From NCBI RefSeq assembly GCF_003576645.1, contig NC_044923.1, forward strand, positions 3,478,257 to 3,542,256: DNA of 64,000 nt, written 5' to 3'. Both the position numbers and the translations under genes were made by a program. The notes beneath the pieces are model-generated. The model was not told the origin of the DNA. It ran no database searches and was given only the letters and a program-made list of their open reading frames with translations. The stretch comes from Ipomoea triloba (Eukaryota; Streptophyta; Magnoliopsida; Solanales; Convolvulaceae). How positions within the stretch are numbered: the first letter of the stretch is position 1; each line of letters begins with the position of its first letter. Shown here one piece after another: positions 24,645 through 36,147 of the stretch.

Positions 24645-25757
24645 TTAAGATGGTTGGGATGACATTGCTTCCTGAAAATAATAGCCATATGAGCACATGA
24701 AAAAAAAATTATAAACTTTGTAGGATTTAAGTGCAAATGCTCCCACCATTTCATTTAACACAAACTCTGGAACCTGTGTCTCAACTACTACATCTTGAAA
24801 TTGGTCTTGAAGGTCATTGGGATCAGGCACATGGGAATCTGGTTCTGGTACACCTTTGGAAGCTGGTTCTTGTACCTAAATGGAATAAGTATAGCAACAA
24901 TGTAAGATGTAATAAAAAGTCAGGCCTTTATATAGAAATAACATAGATATTTGAGTTTACCTGTTGGTTTTTTTCCTTGTAGGTGGTCCTATTATGACCT
25001 CTCATGCCACAAAGTTTACACTTTTTAACTTCACCTTTTTTTGTTGCCTTTTTCAGATACGGTTTCTCTACAACTAGATCAATTTTCCTCTTCTTTTCTG
25101 ATCTTCTAGGTTGTGGCTTATACTTTGGTGGTAATGGAGATGGCATCCCAGTTTTGTGCCAGAATTCTTGAGCTCTAATAGGCAAGGTTGCAGGGCCATA
25201 TGATCTGAGATAGTGCTCCACTGAATAACAGGCATGCACATGATTTTCTGGTAGGTCACACCTTTTTTCTTATAGCTGCAATGGCATGTGTACATGGGAT
25301 GCCACTGAGGTCCCATCTCTTGCAACTACACTGCCTACTACTTAAATCAACCTTGTAAGCCTTGAAGTTGTCATCATCCACTTGGTAAATTTCATCAACT
25401 GATTTATAAGCAGTGAATCTAGCAGACTTATCTTTGCCTTCCTCTATTAATTTCAGAATTCTTGGACACACCTTGAATGGAAGAGATATCATTCTATCCC
25501 TATTCCTTTGCATCCTAGTAATCAAGTATAACCTTATTTTCTCACACATGGTTTGAATTGGCTTATCCCTGAAATTCAGAATGCAACTGTTCTAGGATTC
25601 ACACAAGGTATTTAGGAGCAAATCAGATTTAGGGAATGTACTAATAAAGGCTCTGCAGTAGTGCTTTGGATCCCTTGCTCTTAACCAGTCAAATGCCTTA
25701 ACATTGTAGCTCTTTAGTTCCTCCATTCTAGCCAGAAATTCTGCCTCAATAGTAGCC
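24645..25757 (-). pseudogene. Mutator-like (MULE) transposase, C-terminal remnant
   Basis: Reading right to left, the text includes FLARMEELKSYNVKAFDWL, a MULE-type NSCILNFRDKPIQTMCEKIR block, a SWIM zinc finger (QCSCKRWDLSGIPCTHAIA), then the C-terminal region with EFWHKTG and a zinc-knuckle-like CKLCGMRGHNRTTY, in which the last Cys is replaced by Tyr. A probable intron (24876-24960) precedes an acidic tail. It is broken by a TAG stop at 25592-25594 and by a one-base frameshift at the run of six T at 25263-25268. It is also cut off: satellite DNA begins at 25758, so the catalytic DDE part is absent. It cannot encode an active transposase. Confidence 0.85.
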
Positions 25758-28700
25758 TTGATGAACTAAATTGATATGTTTATGTACCTAATTGCGACTT
25801 TAAAAAGTTTGAGGGCCTAATTGATTTTCAGGTACAGTCTGATGGCCTATTAGACACATTTTACGCTAAAAAAGTGACATTTACATTTAACTGTTATTAC
25901 AGGTCACTAACAAGTAATTATGCCTTGATGAACTAAATTGGCATATTTATGCACCAAATTGAACTTTAAATACTTTAAGAGCCTAATTGATGCCTATTTG
26001 ACACATTTTATGCAAAAAAAAAAAGTGACATTTAAATTTACCTGGTATTACAGGTCACTAACTGGTAATTATGGCTTATAAACTAAATTGACATGTTTAT
26101 GTACCCAATTGCAATTTTAAAAGGTTTGAGTGCCTAATTGATTTTTCAGATAAAGTTCGATTGTCTATTTGACACATTTTATGCAAAAAAAAAAAAAAAG
26201 AAGTGACATTTACATTTACCTGGTATTACAGGTCACTAACAGGTAATTACGCCTTGATGAACTAAATTGACATGTTTATGTACCTAATTGCAGCATTAAA
26301 AAGTTTGAGGGCCTAATTGATTTTTCAGATAAATTTCGATGGCCTATTTAAAACATTTTATGCAAAAAAAGTGACATTTACATTTACATGTTATTACAGG
26401 TCACTAACAGGTAATTATGCCTTGATGAACTAAATTAACATGTTTATATACGTAATTGCAACTTTAAAAAGTTTGAGACCCTAATTGATGCCTATTTGAC
26501 ACATTTTAAATTTACCTGGTATTAGAGGTCACTAACAGGTAATTATGGCTTATAAACTAAATTGACATGTTTATGTATCCAATTGTAATTTTAAAAGGTT
26601 TGAGTGCATAATTGATTTTTTAGATAAAGTTCGATTGTCTATTTGACACATTTTATGCAAAAAAGCAAAAAGAAAAAAAAAGTGACATTTAGATTTACCT
26701 GATATTACTGGTCACTAACAGGTAATTACGCCTTGATAAACTAAATTGATATGTTTATGTACCTAATTGCAACTTTAAAAAGTTTGAGGGCCTAATTGAT
26801 TTTTCAGGTACAGTTTGATGGCCTATTAGACACATTTTACGCTTAAAAAGTGACATTTACATTTACCTGTTATTACATGTCACTAACAGGTAATTATGAC
26901 TTGATGAACTAAATTGACATGTTTATGTACCAAATTGAACTTTAAATAGTTTGAGAGTCTAATTGATGCCTATTTGACACATTTTATGCAAAAAAAAAGT
27001 GACATTTAAATTTACCTGGTATTACAGGTCACTAACAGATATTTACGTCTTGATGAAATAAATTGATATGTTTATGTACCTAATTGCAACTTTAAAGAGT
27101 TTGAGAGCCTAATTGATTTTCAGGTAAAGTTTGAAAGCCTATTAGCCACATTTTACGCTTAAAAAATGACAATTACATTTACCTGTTATTACAGGTCACT
27201 AACAAGTAATTATGCCTTGATAAACGAAATTGACTAATTATGTTCCAAATTGAACTTTAAATTGTTTGAGAGCCTAATAGATGCCTATTTGACACATGTT
27301 ATGCAAAAAAAAAGTGACATTTAAATTTACCTGGTATTACAGGTCACTAACAGGTAATTATGGCTTATAAACTAAATTGACATGTTTATGTACCAAATTG
27401 CAACTATAAAAGGTTTGAGTGCATAATTGATTTTTCATATAAAGTTCGATTGTCTATTTGACACATTTTATGCATAAAAAAAGTGACATTACATTTACCT
27501 GGTATTATCGGTTACTAACATGTAATTACGCCTTGATGAACTAACTTGATATGTTTATGTATCTAATTGCAACTTTAAAAAGTTTGAGGGTCTAATTGAT
27601 TTTTCAGGTACAGTTTGATGGCCTATTAGACACATTTTACGCTTAAAAAGTGACATTTACATTTACCTGTTATTACAGGTCACTAAAAGGTAATTATGAC
27701 TTGATGAACTAAATTGGCATGTTTTTATACCAAATTGAACTTTAAATAGTTTGAGAGCCTAATTGATGCCTATTTGACACATTTTATGCAAAAAAAAAAG
27801 AAAAAGATGACATTTAAATTTACCTGGTATTACAGGTCACTAACAGGTAATTATGGCTTATAAACTAAGTTGACATGTTTATGTACCCAATTGCAACTAT
27901 AAAAGGTTTGAGTGCATAATTGATTTTTCATATAAAGTTCGATTGTCTATTTGACACATTTTATGCATAAAAAAAAGTGACATTTACATTTACCTGGTAT
28001 TATCGGTTACTAACATGTAATTACGCATTGATGAACTAAATTGATATGTTTATATATCTAATTGCAACTTTAAAAAGTTTGAGGGCCTAATTGATTTTTC
28101 AGGTACAGTTTGATGGCCTATTAGACACATTTTACGCTTAAAAAGTGACATTTACATTTACCTGTTATTACAGGTAACTAAAAGGTAGTTATGACTTGAT
28201 GAACTAAATTGGCATGTTTTTGTACGAAATTGAACTTTAAATAGTTTGAGAGCCTAATTGATGCCTATTTGACACATTTAAGGAAAAAAAAAAAAGATAA
28301 ATGTGACATTTAAATTTACCTGGTATTACAGGTCACTAACAGGTAATTATGGCTTATAAACTAAATTGACATGTTTATGTACCCAATTGCAATTATAAAA
28401 GGTTTGAGTGCATAATTGATTTTTCAGATAAAGTTCGATTGTCTATTTGACACCTTTTATGCATAAAAAAAAAAGTAACATTTACATTTACCTGGTATTA
28501 CAGGTTACTAACATGTAATTATGCCTTGATAAACGAAATTGACTAATTATGTTCCAAATTGAACTTTAAGTAGTTTGAGAGCCTAATAGATGCCTATTTG
28601 ACACATTTTGTGCAAAAAAAAGTGACATTTAAATTTACCTGGTATTACAGGTCACTAACAAGTAATTATGACTTATAAACTAAATTGACATGTTTATGTA

Positions 28701-31700
28701 CCCAATTGCAATTATAAAAGGTATGAGTGCATAATTGATTTTTCAGATAAAGTTCGATTGTCTATTTGACACATTTTATGCATAAAAAAAAGTGACATTT
28801 ACATTTACCTGGTATTATAGGTTGCTGACATGTAATTATGCCTTGATAAACGAAATTCACTAATTATGTTCCAAATTGAACTTTAAATAGTTTGAGAGCC
28901 TAATAGATGCCTATTTGACACATTTTGTGCAAAAAAAAAGTGACATTTAAATTTACCTGGTATTACAGTTCACTAACAGGTAATTATGGCTTATAAACTA
29001 AATTGACATGTTTATGTAACCAATTGCAATTTTAACAAATTGAACTTTAAATAGTTTGAGAGTCTAAATTGATGCCTATTTGACACATTTTATGCAAAAA
29101 AATGTGACATTTAAATTTACCTGGTATTACAGGTTACTAATAGGTAATTACGCCTTGATGAAATAAATTGATATGTTTATGTACCTAATTGCTACTTTAA
29201 AGAATTTGAGAGCCTAATTGATTTTTCAGGTGCAGTTTCAAAGCCAATTAGACACATTTTACGCTTAAAAAATGACAATTACATTTACCTGTTATTACAG
29301 GTCACTAACAAGTAATTATGCCTTGATAAACGAAATTGACTAATTATGTTCCAAATTGAACTTTAAATAGTTTGAGAGCCTAATAGATGCCTATTTATCA
29401 CATGTTATGCAAAAAAAAAGTGACATTTAAATTTACCTCGTATTACAGGTCACTAACAGGTAATTATGGCTTATAAACTAAATTGACATGTTTATGTACC
29501 CAATTGCAATTTTAAAAGGTTTGAGTGCCTATTTGATTTTTCAGATAAAGTTCGATCGATTGTCTATTTGACACATTTTATGAAAAAAAAAAAGAAAAAA
29601 GAAGTGACATTTACATTTACCTGGTTATAGGTCACTAACAGGTAATTACACCTTGATGAACTAAATTGATATGTTTATGTACCTAATTGAAACTTTAAAA
29701 AGTTTGAGGGCCTAATTGATTTTTCAGATACAGTTTGATGGCCAATTAGACACATTTTACGCTTAAAAATGACATTTACATTTACCTGTTATTATAGGTC
29801 ACTAAGAGGTAATTATGACTTGATTAACTAAATTGACTAATTATGTTCCAATTTGAACTCTAAATAGTTTGAGAGCATAATTGATGCCTATTTGACACAT
29901 TTTATGCAAAAAAAAAAAGTGACATTTAAATTTAGCTGTTATTACAGGTCAGTAACAGGTAATTACGCCTTGATGAACTAAATTGATATGTTTATGTAAG
30001 TAATTGAACCTTTAAAAAGTTTGGGGCCTAATTGATTTTTCAGGTACAGTTTGATGGCATATTAGACACATTTTACGCTTAAAAAGTGACATTTACATTT
30101 ACTTGTTATTACAGATCACTAAAAGGTAATTATGCCTTGATAAACTAAATTGGCATGTTTATGTACCAAATTGAACTTTAAATAGTTTGAGAGCCTAATT
30201 GATGCCTATTTGACACATTTTATGCAAAAAAAAAAAAAGACAATTAAATTTACCTGGTATTACAGGTCACTAACAGGTAATTACGTCTTGATGAAATAAA
30301 TTGATATGTTTATGTACCTAATTGCAACTTTAAAGAGTTTGAGAGCCTAATTGATTTTTCAGGTACAGTTTGAAAACCTATTAGACACATTTCACGCTTA
30401 AAAAGTGACATTTACATTTACCTGTTATTGCAGGTCACTAACAGGTAATTATGCCATGATGAACTAAATGGACATGTTTATGTACCAAATTGAACTTTAA
30501 ATAGACTGACAGCCTAATTGATGCCTATTTGACAGATTTTATGCAAAAAAAATGACAATTAAATTTACCTGGTATTACAGGTCACTAACAGGTAATTACG
30601 CTTTGATAACTAAATTGATATGTTTATGTACCTAATTGCAACTTTAAAAAGTTTGAGGGCCTAATTGATTTTTCAGGTACAGTTTGATGGACTATTAGAC
30701 ACATTTTACGCTTAAAAAGTGACATTTACATTTACCTGTTATTGCAGGTCACTAACAGGTAATTATGCCTTTATGAACTACATTGGCATGTTTATGTACC
30801 AAATTGAACTTTAAATAGTTTGAGAGCCAAATTGTTGCCAATTTGACACATTTTATGCAAAAAAAAATGACATTCAAATTTACCTGTTATAACAGGTCAC
30901 TAACAGGTAAATATAACTTGATGAATTAAATTGGCATGTTTATGTACCAAATTGAACTTTAAATAGTTTGAGAGCCTAATTGATGCCAATTTACATTTAC
31001 CTGTTATTGAAGGTCACTAACAGGTAATTATGTCATGATGAACTAAATGGACATGTTTATGTACCAAATTGAACTTTAAATAGACTGACAGCCTAATTGA
31101 TGCCTATTTGACACATTTTATGCAAAAAAAATGACAATTAAATTTACCTGGAATTACAGGTCACTAATATGTAATTAGGCCCTTATAACTAAATTGATAT
31201 GTTTATGTACCTAATTGCAACTTTAAAAAGTTTGAGGGCCTAATTGATTTTTCAGGTACAGTTTGATGGTCTATTAGACACATTTTACGCTTAAAAAGTG
31301 ACATTTACATTTACCTGTTATTACAGGTCACTAACAGGTAATTATGCATTGATGAACTAAATTGGCATGTTTATGTACCAAATTGAACTTTAAATAGATT
31401 AAGAGCCTAATTGATGCCTATTTGACACATTTTATGCAAAAAAAAAAAAAGACAATTAAATTTACCTGGTATTACAGGTCACTAACAGGTAATTACGTCT
31501 TGATGAAATAAATTGATATGTTTATGTACCTAATTGCAACTTTAAAAAGTTTGAGGGCCTAATTGATTTTTCAGGTACAGTTTGATGGTCTATTAGACAC
31601 ATTTTACGCTTAAAAAGTGACATTTACATTTACCTGTTATTGCAGGTCACTAACAGGTAATTATGCATTGATGAACTAAATTGGCATGTTTATGTACCAA

Positions 31701-33415
31701 ATTGAACTTTAAATAGATTAAGAGCCTAATTGATGCCTATTTGACACATTTTATGCAAAAAAAAAANAAATAGTTTGAGAGCCTAATTGATGCCTATTTG
31801 ACACATTTTATGCAAAAAAAAAAAATGACATTTAAATTTACCTGGTATTACAGGTTAGTAACAGGTAATTACGCATTGATAAACTAAATTGACATGTTTA
31901 TGTACCTAATTGAATCTTTAAAATGTTTGAGGGACTAATTGATTTTTCAGGTAAAATTGGATGGCCTATTAGACAAATTTTACGCTTAAAAATGACATTT
32001 ACATTTACCTGTTATTACAGGTCACTAACAGGTAATTATGCCTTGATGAACTAAATTGACATGTTTATGTACTAAATTGAATTTTAAATAGTTTGAGAGC
32101 CAAATTGATGCCAATTTGACACATTTTATGCAAAAAAAAAAAAAGACATTTAAATTTACCTGGGATTACAGTTCACTAACAGGTAATTACGCCTTGATGA
32201 ACTAAATTGATATTTTTATGTGCCTAATTGCAACTTTAAAGAGTTTGAGATCTTAATTGAATTTTCAGGTACAGTCTGAAGGCCTATTAGACACATTTTA
32301 CGCTAAAAAAATGACATTTACATTTACATGTTATTACAGGTCACTAATAGGTAAATATGACTTGATGAACTAAATTGGCATCTTTATGTACCAAATTGAA
32401 CTTTAAATAGTTTGAGAGCCTAATTGATGCCAATTTGACACATTTTATGAAAAAAAAAAAGACATTTAAATTTACCCGATTACAGTTCACTAACAGGTAA
32501 TTACGCCTTGATGAACTAAATTGATATTTTTATGTACCTAATTGCAACTTTAAAGAGTTTGAGATCTTAATTGAATTTTCAGGTACAGTCTGAAGGACTA
32601 TTAGACACATTTTACGCTAAAAAAATGACATTTACATTTACATGTTATTACAGGTCACTAATAGGTAAATATGACTTGATGAACTAAATTGGCAGGTCAC
32701 TAATAGGTAAATATGACTTGATGAACTAAATTGGCATCTTTATGTACCAAATTGAACTTTAAATAGTTTGAGAGCCTAATTGATGCCACCAAATTGAACT
32801 TTAAATAGTTTGAGAGCCTAATTGATGCCTATTTGACACATTTTATGCAAAAAAAAGTAACATTTAAATTTACCTGGTATTATAGGTCACTAACAGGTAA
32901 TTACGCCTTGATAATCTAAATTGATATGTTTATGTACGTAATTGCAACTTTAAAAAGTTTGAGGGCCTAATTAGTTTTTCAGGTACAGTTTGTTGGCCTA
33001 TTAGACACATTTTATGCTTAAAAAGTGACATTTACATTTACCTGTTATTACAGGTCACTAACAGGTAATTATGTCTTTATGAACTAAATTGGCATTTTTA
33101 TGTACTAAATTGAACTTTTTATGAACTAAATTGGCATTTTTATGTACTAAATTGAACTTTAAATAAACTAAATTGGCATTTTTATGTACTAAATTGAACT
33201 TTAAATACTTTGAGAGCCTAATTGATGCTTATTTGACACTTATTTTTCAAAAAAAAAAGTGACATTTAAATTTACCTGACATTACAGGTCCATAATTGGT
33301 AATTATGGCTTATAAACTAAATTGACATGTTTATGTAACAAATTGGAACTTTAAAAAGTTTGAGGGCATAATTGGTTTTTCAGGTACAGTTTGATGGCTT
33401 ATTAGACACATTTTA
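25758..33415. repeat. Satellite array, left segment (A-B-C trimers grading to A-B dimers)
   Basis: Monomers begin near (T)TGATGAACTAAATTG. Near the left edge, type A (about 167 bp, 25758-25924), B (151 bp, 25925-26075) and C (178 bp, 26076-26253) follow in order, giving a ~496-bp unit that recurs, partly degenerate, to about 29000. Further right mainly A and B alternate (about 315-320 bp). All share GTTTATGTACC, CTAATTG, GACACATTTTA, GTGACATTTA and CAGGTCACTAACAGGTAATTA. A-tracts of 6-15 in types B and C vary in length. No coding potential is seen. A single N at 31767 marks an assembly join. Confidence 0.93.
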
Positions 33416-35145
33416 TGTTAGGAACATCATGTAATAGGTTTTGATGATACCAACTGTTAAGTAGAAATCCCCGAGTCTCGACCCATAGGCAAAACGCTGT
33501 AAGTTCGACAAGTAAACCAAGAGCGAAAATACAACCGAGTAACTTTGAGCTCAACTCGGAAAATATTTAAGCTTGAGGTAAATTTGTTTGAACATCTTAG
33601 AAGTCCCGTGTGTTGTAATCATATAGACAGATCAGAAGAAGGCATGGGACAACACTGGAGGAATAAGGGTCTGCGAGACATCAACTAAGTCTCGAGACAT
33701 AAGCAGAGTTCGAGAGGTAGGACCTCTCGATACAGTTATCCAGTTCGAGACATAAACAGAGTTCGAGAGATAGACCTCTCGATATTTGAGTTCGAGACAT
33801 CAAGCAATCAAGATATCAACCTTGGTCTCGATACACTAACAACTCTCCAACAAAGCTGAATGACGGCCTTACTTAAAGTGTGGAGAAGAAGAATATCATG
33901 GAGATGGAACAATGAAGAGGTGCCGAACGTGAAGATTTCAAAATGGGCGGAAATGGATGACACGTCAGATTTCCACCACAAACGGTCAAAAGGTGCACCA
34001 ATGCTGAAGTGATCTGATTCTCTACAAACAAGGAATAATGGGAATATAAAAAGAGTAACTTTTACCAAAAGACGAAAGTGGAGCATGGACTCAAGAAAGT
34101 GAACTATGGAATATTCACTACAAGACAAAGAGGTTCAAGTTACAAGATNTTATGTCTTTATGAACTAAATTGGCATTTTTATGTACTAAATTGAACTTTA
34201 AATACTTTGAGAGCCTAATTGATGCTTATTTGACACTTATTTTTCAAAAAAAAAAGTGACATTTAAATTTACCTGACATTACAGGTCCATAATTGGTAAT
34301 TATGGCTTATAAACTAAATTGACATGTTTATGTAACAAATTGGAACTTTAAAAAGTTTGAGGGCATAATTGGTTTTTCAGGTACAGTTTGATGGCTTATT
34401 AGACACATTTTATGTTAGGAACATCATGTAATAGGTTTTGATGATACCAACTGTTAAGTAGAAATCCCCGAGTCTCGACCCATAGGCAAAACGCTGTAAG
34501 TTCGACAAGTAAACCAAGAGCGAAAATACAACCGAGTAACTTTGAGCTCAACTCGGAAAATATTTAAGCTTGAGGTAAATTTGTTTGAACATCTTAGAAG
34601 TCCCGTGTGTTGTAATCATATAGACAGATCAGAAGAAGGCATGGGACAACACTGGAGGAATAAGGGTCTGCGAGACATCAACTAAGTCTCGAGACATAAG
34701 CAGAGTTCGAGAGGTAGGACCTCTCGATACAGTTATCCAGTTCGAGACATAAACAGAGTTCGAGAGATAGACCTCTCGATATTTGAGTTCGAGACATCAA
34801 GCAATCAAGATATCAACCTTGGTCTCGATACACTAACAACTCTCCAACAAAGCTGAATGACGGCCTTACTTAAAGTGTGGAGAAGAAGAATATCATGGAG
34901 ATGGAACAATGAAGAGGTGCCGAACGTGAAGATTTCAAAATGGGCGGAAATGGATGACACGTCAGATTTCCACCACAAACGGTCAAAAGGTGCACCAATG
35001 CTGAAGTGATCTGATTCTCTACAAACAAGGAATAATGGGAATATAAAAAGAGTAACTTTTACCAAAAGACGAAAGTGGAGCATGGACTCAAGAAAGTGAA
35101 CTATGGAATATTCACTACAAGACAAAGAGGTTCAAGTTACAAGAG
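33166..35145. repeat. Direct ~983-bp duplication around a single N (likely contig overlap)
   Basis: Sequence 33166-34147 reappears at 34163-35144 (offset 997), including satellite and the start of a copia-type LTR. A single N sits at 34149. The identity appears complete. One real locus is the most economical explanation. Confidence 0.85.
33416..34148 (+). mobile_element. Copia-type LTR start, first (probably duplicated) copy
   Basis: The LTR begins TGTTAGGAACATCATG right after satellite text (GACACATTTTA) and runs to the N at 34149. It is the same sequence as 34413 onward and most likely the same physical element. Confidence 0.65.
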
Positions 35146-35723
35146 CACCACTCCATGAAAATATGCTGAAAATACGCAAGACCCATGATCAGCATGGGAG
35201 ACAAATTTCAAACGGAATAATTTTCCCTCCAACGGAATTATTCCTCTACTCTCATATATAAGGACGTAAAGACACAGAAGAAAGGGGGGATAGTGAAGGA
35301 GTTAAAAAGTTCGGGGAAAACAAGTTCGAAATTCTTAAGAAGTGTCTGTCTAAAACGTTCAAGAGCAAGTGTTTAACTTGGAATATCATCCTGATATTCA
35401 AAACAGCGAGAAAACACATCTTAGTGTTTCAAGAGAGTTACAAAGCTTAAACTGTTATACATCTAGAAGGTGACCGAAGCTGCTCTACATCGAAGTTGAT
35501 TCAACGATAGCTTGTGGTCAGATTGGAGCCTGTTACATTCAACTGTGACAACCAAAAACACCTTGCTTTGGATTAAGCAAGAGAGGTGGAGTAACCTGGC
35601 AGCTGTCCGAGTGAAAGAAACCTGAGGCTTGACGCGGGCTTGGTGATCAAAGGTCAAGTGCTCGAGAGGTGGAGTAGCTGGAAGCGGGGAGAAAGACCTT
35701 GGAGAGGCGGAGTAACCTGGGAG
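34413..35723 (+). mobile_element. Copia-type LTR inserted in the satellite, truncated by the gap
   Basis: At least 1.3 kb of LTR-like sequence starts with TGTTAGGAACATC and GGTTTTGATGATACCAAC, the style of SIRE/Maximus copia LTRs. It holds a TATATAAG promoter word at 35255-35262. A roughly 52-bp internal repeat with CGAGACATAARCAGAG and CCTCTCGATA words forms hairpins. Near the gap, GAGAGGTGGAGTAACCTGG occurs in three variants (about 35581, 35665, 35702). No primer-binding site or coding region is seen before the gap, so the rest of the element is missing or hidden. Confidence 0.6.
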
Positions 35724-36147
35724 NNNNNNNNNNNNNNNNNNNNNNNNNNNNNNNNNNNNNNNNNNNNNNNNNNNNNNNNNNNNNNNNNNNNNNNNNNNNN
35801 NNNNNNNNNNNNNNNNNNNNNNNNNNNNNNNNNNNNNNNNNNNNNNNNNNNNNNNNNNNNNNNNNNNNNNNNNNNNNNNNNNNNNNNNNNNNNNNNNNNN
35901 NNNNNNNNNNNNNNNNNNNNNNNNNNNNNNNNNNNNNNNNNNNNNNNNNNNNNNNNNNNNNNNNNNNNNNNNNNNNNNNNNNNNNNNNNNNNNNNNNNNN
36001 NNNNNNNNNNNNNNNNNNNNNNNNNNNNNNNNNNNNNNNNNNNNNNNNNNNNNNNNNNNNNNNNNNNNNNNNNNNNNNNNNNNNNNNNNNNNNNNNNNNN
36101 NNNNNNNNNNNNNNNNNNNNNNNNNNNNNNNNNNNNNNNNNNNNNNN
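35724..36147. other. Assembly gap of 424 unknown bases
   Basis: A run of N separates the copia-type LTR from resumed satellite DNA. The stated length may be arbitrary; a full copia element could lie here. Confidence 0.99.

Noticed and set aside
33808..34128. 106-codon minus-strand frame repeated at 34805-35125
   Set aside because: It lies inside the copia-type LTR and is present twice only because of the contig overlap; no domain is recognisable.
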